DNA of 64,000 nt, from assembly GCA_024734495.1 (NCBI GenBank), contig JALMQS010000841.1:2108662-2172661 (forward strand), given 5' to 3'. Position 1 is the stretch's first letter, and the number at the start of each line of letters is the position of its first letter. Positions 23,271 through 34,702 of this stretch are shown here, piece after piece. The position numbers were made by a program, and so were the translations under genes. The notes beneath the pieces are model-generated. The model searched no databases. It was not told the DNA's origin and saw only the letters and a list, made by a program, of their open reading frames with translations. The DNA is from Forficula auricularia. Lineage: Eukaryota; Arthropoda; Insecta; Dermaptera; Forficulidae.

Positions 23271-24093
23271 TTATTAATCATCATTCACTCTACAATATTG
23301 GAATATCTTTTAACTCCTAAACCTTTGATTTTAGATATTTCACTCATATTAACTTTTCTGTTTTAAATTAAATCTTCTTTAATAAAAGTCATTATATAAA
23401 ATTGTTTAACTCAAAGGGTTAGGCAGAAATGGTGAAATTTAAGTGAAAAGTGAAATAAAATAAATACTCTGCTCATTTCTGACGCCCTAGATATTATATA
23501 ATACATAGTAAAAAAACTCTAATAAATACCCCCCACCCCCTAGAAAAATCGAAACTCCGTTATTACGAGGCATCACTTATGTATTTCTAATTAAATTTCT
23601 TTACTTCCAAAATTTGTCAATTCTACTAAAAAGTTAGTTGATCTCTAATGACGCCAATGACTATAAGCAACATTATTAAAAATTTTAAACGCTTTCAATA
23701 AGCCAACCAAGTATATAGTGTTCCTAGATAGTTACTCGTCCAGAGGGTAGCAATTCCAAAATCCCCTCTTAGATTGCACTAAATGTAGTGGGGTGAGCTG
23801 GAAAATTCTTTCAAGTTGAAAGTAGCAGGGGATCTAAGCAACAAGTTTGAGAGTGAAACGGCTTCAATAAGTTAACACAGCAGTTGATGTTCATAGACAG
23901 AGGCTGGTTCAAGAACTAAACGTATAAATGGAAGTTCTGTCGTTTCAGCAGATGGATACTAGAGTGTATTAAATATTTTTTAAAGCCTACGATTCACTAA
24001 GAATGTGCAGTAATGAGAATTTGTTATGAATTTATTATTAAATAAAAAATATAATATATATGGCAACAAACTTGGATTAGACTTTGTCTAGAA

Positions 24094-24569
24094 CAGGGCT
24101 GTCCAAACCGCGGCCCACCACTGCAATGAATGCGGTCCGACATAAAATTATAAATTTCTTTAAAACATTAAAATTTTTATATACTTACTGGAAAACATAT
24201 CGGATACAATTTGACCCAATTTTTTTTTTTCTCTCTCTCAAATAAGAAGAAATTGTGCAATCTCCCTAAAAATTTTCGAAAAATAAAAGAGCAGATTTTA
24301 AATCTTGAAAAAATATATCAAGTTTTCCGAAAAAATAATCACAAATGTGTCATATTTTGACTCCATTTTTTATTAAATATAAATATTTTTAAGATATTTT
24401 TGCTTCTTTATCATGATAGATATTTTTATTCTACATTATTAATTCTTTTTTTTAATTTTAATTAATTTTTTTTAATTAAAAAAAATAGAATGAGTATATT
24501 TTATCTGCGGCCTGAGGCATTTGTCTTTTCTTCAAATGTGGGCCGTAAGCCAAAATTTGGACACCCCTG
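24094..24569. mobile_element. Non-autonomous hAT element, TIR CAGGGCTGTCCAAACC
   Basis: Begins CAGGGCTGTCCAAACCGCGG and ends AAATTTGGACACCCCTG. Flanking octamers GTCTAGAA (24086-24093) and GCCAAGAA (24570-24577) agree at six positions. Internal strings ATTTTGACTCCATTTT and TTCAAATGTGGGCCGTAAGCC (in two blocks) tie it to 5093-5749 and 13290-13707. Confidence 0.8.
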
Positions 24570-24579
24570 GCCAAGAAGC

Positions 24580-25235
24580 ATTTGTTTCTTAATGAATATC
24601 TTTTCTGAATTGAATTCATTTATAATATTTTTCAATATTCATTTTTCTTCTACCCAATTAAGGAGGTTCTTTCGCGACAATTCACATAAAAAGTTTTAGC
24701 CTCGTAACCACTCTAAAAATATGAACGGAACTATAATGTTAGGTTATGTTTTTCTAAGGTGACTGTACCACTCACACTACGAAATCTCTATATGGATACA
24801 GACATACTTGCCGAATCGTTTCCAACCCATTGATCTTATATTCCCTCCACTAAAAATAATCGCCTAAATATGTTTTTTTTTTTGTTTTTTATCAAAACTA
24901 AGAGGTAAATAATTTCAATTTTTTCTTAAGTTATTCCGAATATATTATTCTAACAAATATTAGTTTTTCATCAAAATGGTGAAAGTCCTTCATTGAAAAA
25001 AAATAAAATAATGATCATTTTCCCACCCTTTCCCAATCTACCATATGTAAAAAATGTCATTTTAAATTGTATTTATTTTATGTTTGGTGTGGTAAATCGT
25101 CTTCAAATTTTAACAGTTTGTCTATTATGCTTTTAATGACTTATATTCCAAGTTTCAAAGACTTCTTGAATTTTCGCATTTGCGAAAGAACTACCTTAAA
25201 TTCAAATTTTGTGAATTAAGAAATTGACTTTAAAA
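24580..25235. other. No recognised feature
   Basis: AT-rich sequence without recognised gene or repeat. Confidence 0.4.
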
Positions 25236-25239
25236 TATT

Positions 25240-25515
25240 CTTCTTCTTCTTCCTTTGTAGACTTCAGGTCTGTTTATACCAGATCGTCGTGCCAACTTTT
25301 CTTGGAACGATTTCTACCCCTTTTCCCTTCTGGGCGGTTTTTCATTATTTTGCTTAATATCCTGTCATCTGCCATTCTTTCTACATGTGCGTACCATTCT
25401 TTTCTCCTTCTTAAGCACTCACTCATTTTTTAAATGCCGCTCGTCTCTTTGATATTATCATTTTTCTCGCTGTCGAGCACTGTTAAATTCAAAATCCTTC
25501 TTAAAGTCCTTATTT
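25240..25515 (-). mobile_element. LINE fragment, reverse transcriptase C-terminus
   Basis: On the minus strand, MSECLRRRKEWYAHVERMAD then DRILSKIMKNRPEGKRGRN and SKKSWHDDL is the C-terminal tail seen in RTE/L2-like non-LTR retrotransposons (W-x-G/A-H-V-x-R-M, EGxRxRGRPKKxW). The frame is interrupted and 5'-truncated. The 3' end is GAAGAAGAAGAAG, a short trinucleotide tail. Confidence 0.7.
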
Positions 25516-25914
25516 AAATAATTGAAAGAAAAAAAGAAAAAAAAAATTTAAAACTTCAAATGCTGTTCAAAAATTTTACTGATTTTAATGAACTATTAAA
25601 ATATTCTTATTTAATTTTACTATAAAAAATGGGAAGTCAAGCCTCAAATATTTTTAGTAATATTACATACCAGAATTGTAATCTTACTTTTTTAGTAATA
25701 CTTATCTTCTAATTAATACAAGAAAAAAGTAAAGTTAAAATTTATTTTTGTATTTTTGCAATGAGTTAATGTGATTCTATCAAGATAATATAGTATTTTT
25801 TTTTACTATACGCAATCTTGTAAATTTCCTATCTATTTGTATTGTAAACATATAGTAAATTTACATTTTTTAACAGTGGCATTTTTATTAAAATTGCATA
25901 GTTTGACTCGAAAA

Positions 25915-26420
25915 AAAGTTGTAAAAAGTTGTAAAAAAGCAAATTCTAAAATTTGAACAAATTACAATCGTGTTTGATAAATTGCGTTAAGGACATTCAA
26001 TGAAAAAGTAACTTGGTTTGTACCGAAATTTCCTAAATAAACATATCTAAAAATTGATCAAATTACGATTAAATTTGCCAAGGGAGTTAATAATAAAAAT
26101 AAAAAGTTACTTAGGATTTTGAATTCAAATTTTAATCAAATTAATCACAAAAATAAAAGCTTCAAAAGCTTCATTACTACTAGTAATTACTTAAGATGAC
26201 TCGAAATGTTGGAAAAAAGCAAATTCTAAAATTTGAACAATTTACGATTATGTTTGTCAAAGGGCTTTAGAAAGAGAGAAAAAGACTTGGATGAAAATTT
26301 TTCAATAAATACTCAATTTGACCCGAAATATTGTAAATAAACAAATTTTAAAAATTGATCAAATCACGATTAAGTGTGCCAAAGGGCGTTCGTTATTGAG
26401 AATCAATGAAAAGAAAAAGT
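25915..26420 (+). repeat. Degenerate tandem repeat, ~110-bp period
   Basis: About four diverged units carry AAATTYTAAAATTTGAACAA or AAAAATTGATCAAAT followed by TACGATTA.GTTTGCCAAAGGG. No coding frame. Confidence 0.55.
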
Positions 26421-28075
26421 TAATAGACTCTTGAAAATAATAGGGGTTGATTTTTTTATTGCCAATTTATTTATATATATACGGTTTTATGTTATCCTGA
26501 AGATGAGTCAGAAGTCGGAAAATTGCAAGGATAATATATGTATCTACGTGATGGCGCAAATGACCATAGTATTCGACGCACCGATAAACAAAATAATAAT
26601 AATAATAATAATAGAAATGAAGAAAAAAATTACCACTTGAATAATTTCTATAAAAATACTTAAATTTTCTCAAAAATATAAATCTGATTTGTGTACCAAT
26701 CTTGAGGAAAGGGGCTTATTCAAAACTCACCACTAATTTTTTAATAAATATTTAAAAAAAAAATTTATGCTTAATATACCAACCTAAATCTATAATTAAA
26801 ATAAAACAAATAGAATAAATCATCTGATTATAATATTAATAAATTGATGCTCAGGTCACACGACTTACGCTTAGGGACAATTTATTAAGTCCAAAAAAAG
26901 AAATAAAATTTCTGAATCTATATTAAATTCACAACGACCCTTAAAATTAAAGTAAGATATCCATTGTAATAAACCAGCCATTCGGGTTGCCCTTTTAAGT
27001 ATAATGGATTCCAACCCTACTTCTATAGAGGGATGAAATCGGCCTTATTTAGCTAAAAAGACCATCTTAGCATGCCCAATGAATCAATTTGGAAAAATAT
27101 TATCGTTTATTTAGGTTTACCCGCATGGCTCAGAAAGTTTCATTAATAAATCACTTAGAAAGTTCTTAGTTTCACGTATTTGTGAGCCATACCGGATTGC
27201 TCCGGTCCAATCCCAGATCGTGTTTATTATAAATAGGTATATCTCAAGAAGATTTTGTAGAACTTCAGGAAAAGAGAGATTTTGTTAACGCCCAATTAAA
27301 CGTTTACTTGGACCCCTTTTTTTTATAAAACTCTTAGATTTATAGATATCCAGCATTTTCCGGACAGGATATGATCCGAATCTTCAAAAGTGTCATGGAA
27401 AATGCTGGATAACAATAAATCTAAGAATTTTAACAAAAAAGTGGTCCAAGGAAACGTTCAAGTCAACAATATCTCTTAGAAACAGAAATCAAGTTTTAGG
27501 ATGAGTGGTTTTCATTTTATGAATGAAAAACTGCAATATTTTCCAAAAAATTACAGTTTTTCAAAACTTCAACCTCATTGCGGCACGGGTTACCATTATC
27601 CAATTAAGATGAAACTTTATTTGAATTGCAGCAAATTTAATTTAGTTTAAAAATGTATAGAGTGGTATTTGTGGAAAAAGTCCTCATTCATGGTCAAAAT
27701 GGGAAAAAATCGATAAAAGTGCAAGTTTTTGGGATATTCAAAAGTGATCCGGGGGGCTGTTTTTTGGATCCCCATAAAAAATCGAATTTTCCATTTTTTT
27801 TAATCGACGTGAAATTTTGCCCTTTTTAATTTACGATAGGACGGTTATTTACAAAATATGGACCGATTTCAAGTTATAAGCGAAAAGCTGAAAAAAATCC
27901 GAAAATTTCGAGGTTTTTCGGACACCAAAAGTTGTCCCACACACTTTAGAGGTCGCAAACTTAGGTTTGGTATACTCACACCATACCAAACGATCCTAGA
28001 AAAAAATACTGGACTATATAAGGTATTTTCATTTATTTTTTAAATTAAAACAAAAAACAGTGTTGAAGCTAAAGA
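26421..28075. other. Mostly unrecognised; contains an inverted repeat at 27306-27453
   Basis: The inverted repeat pairs ATCCAGCATTTTCC with GGAAAATGCTGGAT and ACTTGGACC with GGTCCAAGG. An AAT microsatellite lies at about 26590-26613. A GC-richer string (CGGCGCGTGTCTTGACGTGC) lies at about 28163, outside this span, without recognised function. Confidence 0.5.
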
Positions 28076-29259
28076 AAATGAAGACTTGAGTTTGTGGAAT
28101 ATGGGTCAGTGGTCGTATAGGAAATTCGAGGGGTGTCGGATACTGGAATTTGTCAGGAATCTGCCGGCGCGTGTCTTGACGTGCGTCTTGCGCGTGTCCG
28201 GATCTCTTTGAGATTAATCTTCTCATCGCCTCAATCGAATATATCATCTGGTTCATATAAACGAGTATAGAAAGTCAAGAGTTCATTTCGACTTCTAACA
28301 CCTCCCAGGCAAGTTTATGTAACTATTATATATACATTAGATAGATCATAAAAAACAATAACTTAATTGTGAATGCATAATTTCTAGCTATATGTGGCCT
28401 AGAATATTGCTGTTCTTACTCAATCATTGAAATTATGATAAATGGAAGAATCGAACGATAAGGAAATTATATTCAAATGCAAATAAAAGTTCAATAAATC
28501 ATCTATTAATTATTCTAAATTAAAATCTTTGAGAAATTCATAACGAAAACAATTGATATAATAATTGTGTTTTATTATTTTCAATTTATCTACTATTATA
28601 TGTGTTGTATAGGAGAGAATTTAAATTGGAATATATGTTAAAAATGGAGGAAAAAGTAAAAACTTTTTCAAGGCTCGGTACGCTCCCTAATTAGAGTCTC
28701 ACCAAGTAGGGATTGTATACCGGTTAAGCAGTAAATTGACAAAAAACTTTTCGTAAATTACAAAAAATTACCGGTAGAAAAAAATAGGTAAGTATAAGTA
28801 ACAATTTACCTTAGTGTTAATTTTATGGGAGATATTTTTTATTTAATTTTAAATTAAACTTTTTTGTGTAAATCCTACGGAAAGCGCCAGTTGCATAAGC
28901 CCATGTGATTTGTGCTCCGCAGTTTTTTGAGATTTTTAAAAGTTTACAATCAACCTTTTTCTTAAAGAGTAAGTAAATATCAGTGGGAGGAGAGATTTGG
29001 ATTGGTTCAAATTACGATGAGAAACCGATTAATTACATCAGGTATGGGCAACCTTTCCTTAGCTGAGGGTGTAATTTCGGGACTTAATCAAGTCGCGGGC
29101 CGTAGGTAAGAAATAAGTAGGTAGTAGTGAATAAAATAGCGATAAAAATTCACACATTTTTTTTATTTAATAATTATAATACTTAGCATAATCAAACATA
29201 AAAACCAAATTAACAATAAAAAGATGGAAAAATCAAATGAAAATTAATGAGGGACTTGA

Positions 29260-30200
29260 GTTTGAAGCTGAGAAACAAGATGATCATTATTGGGGTCAAT
29301 ATCACTAGTACATAGGCGCAAAGTGTTTTCTAAATTAACATCTGTAAGCCGAGTACGATGCTTATTTTTATTAATTTTCATGATTAAAAAAAGCTACTCA
29401 CATTTATAGGTGCTTCCGAATGTGCGAATTATATTTTGTGCGAAAACTCTCATCTGTGGATACTTTTCTTCGAAAAGGTATGTTCTGTAAAATTCGCTTA
29501 GTTCCACATCATCAAATTTACACTTCAAATATGAGTCTTCTTGAAGCTCGATCAACTCCATGTGAAGTGAAGTGGAGCATCTTCCACATTACATTGAAAA
29601 GTTTTTGTTTTGCCGAGAGTAGCAGAGTTGTTGATTCACAAAGAGAAACAAAGAGGTTGTCCTCTGCTTGATGCAAATAAACATACACACATATATATAT
29701 CGAGATGAAATATATATGTGTGTATGTTTATTTGCATCAAGCAGAGGACAACCTCTTTGTTTCTCTTTGTGATTCCACATTACACTTACAAGGATTTGCA
29801 AAAATATTGAAAGTGCTATCCATATTCTTAAAATCGGAAAACCGTTCAGTGAATTGCTCTGACAGTAGTTTCAGTTCTTCAGCATAGCGACCGTATTCAA
29901 TGTTTTCGTAACTGGATAATGTTAAAAAATGAAAACAGTTTTTACTTCTCATTTGTGTTTCCCATAAGCGAATTTTGTTTTGAAAAGCTTTAAGATGACT
30001 GTACAGCTGATTTAGCAATTGTCCTTGTTTTTTAAGCTTCAAGTTCAGGTCGATTAAGTGTCCTGTGATGTCTACCAGGAATGCCACGTTGGATCACAAA
30101 TTTGGGGCAATGTTTTCTCTTTCATATCTATAAAATCAGCTATTTCTTTTCTAAGGTCATAAAATCTTTTTAGCACGTTATTTGAAATTTCAGAATCTAT
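29260..30200 (-). pseudogene. hAT transposase pseudogene (ZBED5/GTF2IRD2-like group)
   Basis: On the minus strand the pieces in order are VLKRFYDLRKEIADFIDMKE, a frameshift, NVAFLVDITGHLIDLNLKLK, AFQNKIRLWETQM, YAEELKLLSEQFTERFSDFK, NPCKCNVE, then an insertion of 179 bp, then MELIELQEDSYLKCKFDDVE, FYRTYLFEEKYPQMRVFAQ, IIRTFGSTYKCE, a stop, and KINKNKHRTRLTDVNLENTL. These are the conserved C-terminal blocks of hAT transposases (dimerisation region FGSTYxCES…) related to the domesticated ZBED5 and GTF2IRD2 proteins. At least two frameshifts, one in-frame stop and one insertion make it non-functional. Confidence 0.85.
29594..29772. mobile_element. 179-bp near-palindromic insertion with 12-bp target duplication
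   Basis: TTCCACATTACA occurs at both borders (29582-29593 and 29773-29784) and only once is needed to restore the hAT reading frame. The element begins GTTTTTGTTTTGCCGAGAG and has arms of about 55 bp (CAAAGAGAAACAAAGAGGTT … and its complement) around an ATAT-rich centre. The AGAGGTTGTCCTCTGCTTGA motif recurs at least ten times in the window (for example 18477, 19320, 31615, 35395, 43080, 43265). The GCCGAGAGTAGCAGA head is shared with the hammerhead-bearing units at 961-2090 and 37215-37470. Confidence 0.85.
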
Positions 30201-30971
30201 CGCGGGCCGGATTGAAGCTGGTGGAGGGCCGGATTCGGGGGCTGGGGGTTGCCCATATATGAGTTACATCATAGTTTATCCGATGTTTGAAATACAACCT
30301 AAGATTCGAGAATTTATGTCAAGGCTGAAAAAAGGAAACCCTATCTAACGAACATAGCTACCCATAAGACACACCTCTTCAATACATTTGTATATATTTA
30401 ATTATATGTTTATTTGCATCACGAGGAGGACACGTTCATTGATTTCTCTTTATAAATCAAATCCTTCCAAAATAAATGAATACTCATCTCTTGTATGGAG
30501 GCCTTTTTTTAATAGTGCAATAATAAAATAAGTCAATAAATATATTTATTAAACCACTAGACATGATTAATCATCATCTTCTAATTTATTTGATTTACTC
30601 AGTAGATTCAGACGCAATCTTAATAGAAAATTGATATTCTCTATTTATGTACCATATACGAACCAGAAGCAATTAATGAAAGTGGTTGGTATTGTAAATT
30701 GTAATTGAATATAGTGCAAGTGTGAGAGGGGCTAATCGGGATCGTGATCGTGGGAAGAATCAACACCTTCGTAGGGCTAGCTATGTTCGTTCGATAGAGT
30801 TTCTTTTTTCAGCAGGGCCAGATTAATTCTTTAATCTTACGCTTTATTTCAAAGATCGGATAGACTCTTATTGGTACGTTTCAAAATACAGTGGACTACG
30901 TAAGTGGGAGGAGAGAATTGAATTGGTTTAAATTACGATGAGAAACCGATTAGTTACATCATACTCTACCC

Positions 30972-31458
30972 CAGGGCTTCTTTAACTTTTTACATTCATG
31001 AAGCCTTTTTATCATCGAGATTTTTTCGCGACCCTATGTCGTAAATATAAAATAAAGATATAAAAATAAATATTCTCATTTAGATAATTTATTTTTTCGT
31101 AAGCAATATACATTTGAAAAAAAAGCAGTTTTAGGATTTGTCTCAAGTATACAAAGGACGTTATATATAGTGTGCGTTTGTGCCATATTTTGATTCTGAA
31201 ATAACTTAATTGCATATGCGAAAGCACTTTTATGATGCTCTTATTGGTATCTTTCAATATGTAAATATAATTTATATTTAACCAGTATTACGATTTTATA
31301 ATTGCGCTGTCCATAAAATGTAATATATCAAATTAAATATAAATAAGCGATTATACTAATGTTTCTTAAATTGGTGTATTTGAATTAAATTTTCGCGACC
31401 CGAACATTTTGCTTTCCGAAGCCATTTGGGGGCGTAACCCATAGTTTAAGAAACGCTG
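30972..31458. mobile_element. Non-autonomous hAT element in tandem unit 2
   Basis: Begins CAGGGCTTCTTTAACTTTTT and ends GTTTAAGAAACGCTG. Flanking octamers CTCTACCC (30964-30971) and GTCTATCC (31459-31466) match at six positions. The interior has no transposase. Confidence 0.8.
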
Positions 31459-32221
31459 GTCTATCCGATCTTTGAAATACAACGTCCATAAAATGATTCA
31501 AGAATTAATGTGACACTGCTGAAAAAAGAAACCCTATCGAACGAACATAGCTAGCGCTAGGACACACCTCTCCAAGAAATATTGTATACATTTTACTATA
31601 TGTTTATTTGCATCAAGAGGAGGACAACTTCAATGATTTCTCTTATGAATCAAATCCTTCCAAAATAAATGAATACTCATCTCTTGTATGGAGGCCTTTT
31701 TTTTTAATAGTGCAATAATAATAAGTCAATAGATTTATTTATTAAACCACTAGACATGATTAATCATCATCTTCTAATTTATTTGATTTACTCAGTAGAT
31801 TCAGACGCAATCTTAATAGAAAATTGATATTCTCTATTTATGTACCATATATGAACCAGAAGCAATTAATGAAAGTGGTTGGTATTGTAAATTGTAATTG
31901 AATATAGATGCAAGTGTGAGAGGGGCTGATCGGGATCGTGATCGTGGGAAGAACCAACATCAATGCTTGGCTTGTTATCAACGCAAAGGCAAATCCCTAA
32001 AAGAGGGTGACCTCCCTCGCTAACCCCCTAGTGGCTTTGCCACCCTCTTCTCTTCCCCTATCCCTTGTTTCAGGGGATTATAATTATGAGGTCCCAATAA
32101 AACGATGATATTAAAAAAAATTATTTCTTTTACAAAAAAGAGATAATGATCCCTTTTTGGATTATAAAACAAAACTAAATTATTAAAGATAAAAGTAAAT
32201 AAATATTATTTGAAATATTCA

Positions 32222-33050
32222 TTTATTTTATTTTATTTATTGGGCCTCCGAGGAGCGGGCCGCTTCTTACAAGACAAAAGATGATTACACAAATTTATTT
32301 ACAAATATTTCACACTTTCGGCTTCAGAACAAATTAATTCAGATTCAGAGCGGGTGGCTGAGAGAGCCAGGATTAATCCTGGCTCACATTTCACATTTCT
32401 TTTTTTTTTTTTTTTTTATTCACAAAAAATAATCATACGCCACCCGCTCTTCATGTTCTTCTGCTGAAAGTGAAAAAATTAAGAAGAGATCCCCTCATCG
32501 CCCTATATGTCAAATCGTTTATTGTTTTTTGGGATATACCCAGGGCGATGAGGGACTCCACCGCTTTATGCCACCACACTCCCTTCCACGAGAGTGTGAT
32601 GGCCTCGACCTGACCGAGCCCGCCCCGACGCCAATCGCTCCGCAATATTATCCACCAGACTGGAGTTGCCCCTATATTTTTCTATTTTGTTTCGGTGGGC
32701 AACACCTAGTCCTGCAAGCGCGGAGACGATCTGGACGTCCAAAACCCACACCACCCCCGCCGCATCCTTTGCCACGATGTCTGGCTTTCTATTGCCCACC
32801 GAGCTGGAGTACAAGTACTCCAACTCGACACGCATTCCCTTTTTGATCAAATCGTCGGCCAGACATCGTACCACAGCGTCATGCCTCTTAAGCCGCCCAT
32901 CCGCGGTCCTTTCACAACATTGGATGATGTGCGCCGTTGTCTCAGTTCGTCTGCACCCAGCCCCGCACATCGGGGGCACCTCCGGCCGTCTTCCCCAGCT
33001 GGTTCTTACGGCTGAAGGAAGGGACCCCGATCTCAGCCTACAAAATTGAT
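32222..33050 (-). mobile_element. R2-clade-like LINE, 3' part with restriction-like endonuclease
   Basis: On the minus strand the frame reads RLRSGSLPSAVRTSWGRRPE, VPPMCGAGCRRTETTAHIIQ CC (a C-C-H-C knuckle), RLKRHDAVVRCLADDL, NRKPDIVAKDAAGVVWVLDV, QIVSALAGLGVAHRNKIEKY. The RHD, KPD and DVQ blocks with the preceding knuckle are those of the C-terminal restriction-like endonuclease of R2/NeSL-type non-LTR retrotransposons. A frameshift near 32600 leads to a second frame (WWHKAVESLIALGISQKTIN) that ends near 32451. A 3' UTR with an internal A-run (poly-T on plus, 32399-32418) reaches AATAAATAAAATAAAATAAA at 32222. The reverse transcriptase is missing, so this is a 5'-truncated copy. The GC content exceeds the flanks. 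Confidence 0.85.
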
Positions 33051-33128
33051 AAAGGTAGGTATGATTTAGGTTTTCTGGGTCACTTGTTTCACATTAAAAA
33101 TTAAAAAAATAAAAGAGGGTAATTTTTT

Positions 33129-33132
<4 letters not shown>

Positions 33133-33175
<43 letters not shown>

Positions 33176-33207
33176 CATATATATACATATATGTATATAT
33201 ATATATA
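33133..33207. repeat. (TA)n microsatellite
   Basis: About 75 bp of TA dinucleotides with scattered TACATA. Confidence 0.95.
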
Positions 33208-33765
33208 TTTGGGGCTTTGAACCCTTCTCCAGGAAAATACAGAAAGTGACTTAGTAGGTTAAAAGCCGAAAATACTCATATATTGAAAAAATTTACCTCT
33301 TTTATTTATTTATTTATTTTTTTTAATTTTTAATGTGAAACAAATGACCTAGAAAACCTAACTCATAGTAAATGAATATTTCATACAATATTTATTTATT
33401 TTTATCTTTATTAAATATGTTTCACCTTGCACCAACACCACAATCTCTATTAATAACTAAATTATTTTTTTTGATTAGGAGATTATTCATTTGGAAAGAC
33501 TTTTATTTTGCCTAGAGTAGCAGAATTGTTGATTCCTAAAGAGAAGTCAATTTTTATTAAGTTGTAAGCTTACCCATTGATGTTTACGGGAATTTTGGAT
33601 GGGACTAGCTTGCTATAATAATAAAACAAATTTTCTATTTCTAATCCGGGGTAATTGACCCCATAAGAAATAACAGATAAAATATTTTTAAAAGACTGAT
33701 AATTAATAAGGTCAAACCTTCGAAACTATAGACTCAAACAAAAAAATCACATATATTTATTATAT

Positions 33766-34183
33766 GTTGCAGTAAAAATGCGTTTTTAGTAAGAACGAGT
33801 TCTTACTAGTTAAAACGCGATTCGCTGAATACTTTTATGACAACTAGAGTTTACTGATGTTGGTTGAGTTTGGTTCAAAGGTCTAAAATCTTCATTTTTG
33901 ACCTTGGGCTTCATTTCGTGTATTTATTTTAAAAAAAATTTAAACGAAAATATCAAAAATTAGAAGAAAAGTTGTAGAGGATTTAATTTTTGAAATTTCC
34001 GTTTAAAATTTTTTAAAAATAATACACGAAATGAGGCGGAAGGTCAAAAATGAAGATTCTAGAAATTTGAACCAAACTCAACCAGCATCAGTAAACTCTA
34101 GTTGCCATAAAGTTATTCAGCGAAACGCGTTTTAACTAGTAAGAACCCGTTCTTACTAAAAAACAGGTTTTTACTGCAACACA
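33766..34183. mobile_element. Fold-back MITE, ends GTTGCAGTAAAAA
   Basis: Arms of about 190 bp: GTTGCAGTAAAAATGCGTTT and GTAAGAACGAGTTCTTACTA at the left face GGTTTTTACTGCAAC and TAGTAAGAACCCGTTCTTAC at the right; inner arms pair through CATTTTTGACCTT and AAGGTCAAAAATG. A remnant of the right end is at 61683-61710. Confidence 0.8.
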
Positions 34184-34192
34184 TATATACAT

Positions 34193-34365
34193 TAGTGTGG
34201 TCATTATTTTGGGTATTTTGGAAATTTTTACAAGTACAAGGGCTCATATGGTTCGAAACAAATGAAAAATAAATATCCCCCAAGTTTTAAGTCTCTATCT
34301 CAACTTTAACCTGCGCCGCACAGCGATGCAAGTTTCCCATCTAAATAACATGGGGTCACCCGTAC
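34193..34365. mobile_element. Partial AGGGTGGTCC MITE
   Basis: Left end TTAGTGTGGTCATTATTTTG and inner CCAAGTTTTAAGTCTCTATC match 34703-35327. It ends before the tRNA-Leu gene. Confidence 0.65.
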
Positions 34366-34416
34366 AATTATTATATTTATTTAAATTTTTTTGCTTAAAA
34401 ATTATTATAAAAATTT

Positions 34417-34499
34417 TGCCAGGTGTGGGGTTCGAACCCACGCACTCATCGAGTACCAGAGCTTAAGTCTGGCGCCTTAGACCACTCGGCCAACCTGGC
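34417..34499 (-). tRNA. tRNA-Leu, anticodon UAA
   Basis: Read on the minus strand from 34499, an acceptor strand GCCAGGT pairs perfectly with ACCTGGC (34418-34424), followed by discriminator A at 34417. The D arm carries the A-box GGCCGAGTGGTCTAAGGC. The anticodon stem CCAGA/TCTGG closes the loop CTTAAGC with anticodon TAA, which reads UUA. A class II long variable arm (ACTC-GAT-GAGT) is typical of leucine tRNAs. The T arm GTGGG-TTCGAAC-CCCAC holds the B-box. A run of five T lies a few bases past the 3' end as a Pol III terminator. There is no intron and no mispaired stem, so this is an intact gene. It sits between two copies of the AGGGTGGTCC fold-back MITE. Confidence 0.96.
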
Positions 34500-34702
34500 T
34501 ATAAATACTTTAAGCTATTAAATAATCCGGACGTCACAAATCCGAACTGTCGAAAATCCGTATTCAATTCCGGTGAATTTTTTTTTTTTAAGTGAATACA
34601 TACATACATATTTGTCAAACAAAAGCAAAAACAGATTTTTTTAAGAGCTCTGACAATGTATAAACTGTACAGTATTCTGTAAATACATATGTATGTACAT
34701 TA

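Larger units (their letters stand above)
29039..30261 (-). mobile_element. hAT transposon with decayed transposase
   Basis: Ends are CAGGTATGGGCAACC at the left and GGTTGCCCATATATG at the right. The octamers AATTACAT (29031-29038) and AGTTACAT (30262-30269) match at seven positions, and the second tandem unit shows the empty site. It carries a transposase remnant on the minus strand and a nested 179-bp insertion at 29594-29772. Confidence 0.88.
28983..31970 (+). repeat. Tandem duplication (~0.6-kb unit), each copy split by a different hAT element
   Basis: Unit 1 is 28983-29038 plus 30262-30772; unit 2 is 30902-30971 plus 31459-31965. They share GTGGGAGGAGAGA, TTACGATGAGAAACCGATTA, AACGAACATAGCTA, TTAAACCACTAGACATGATT and ATCGGGATCGTGATCGTGGG. 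Removing the two hAT elements makes the units continuous and nearly identical. Inverted fragments of the same unit lie at 30770-30880. Confidence 0.85.

Noticed and set aside
26501..26550. CCTGAAGATGAGTCAGAAG flanked by TTATCC/GGATAA, resembling a hammerhead
   Set aside because: No complementary stem II before GAAA and no cleavage triplet; the outer pairing is short in AT-rich DNA.
30745..31955. CGTGGGAA Su(H) matches near 30750 and 31945
   Set aside because: They are the same position of a duplicated repeat unit without other regulatory context.
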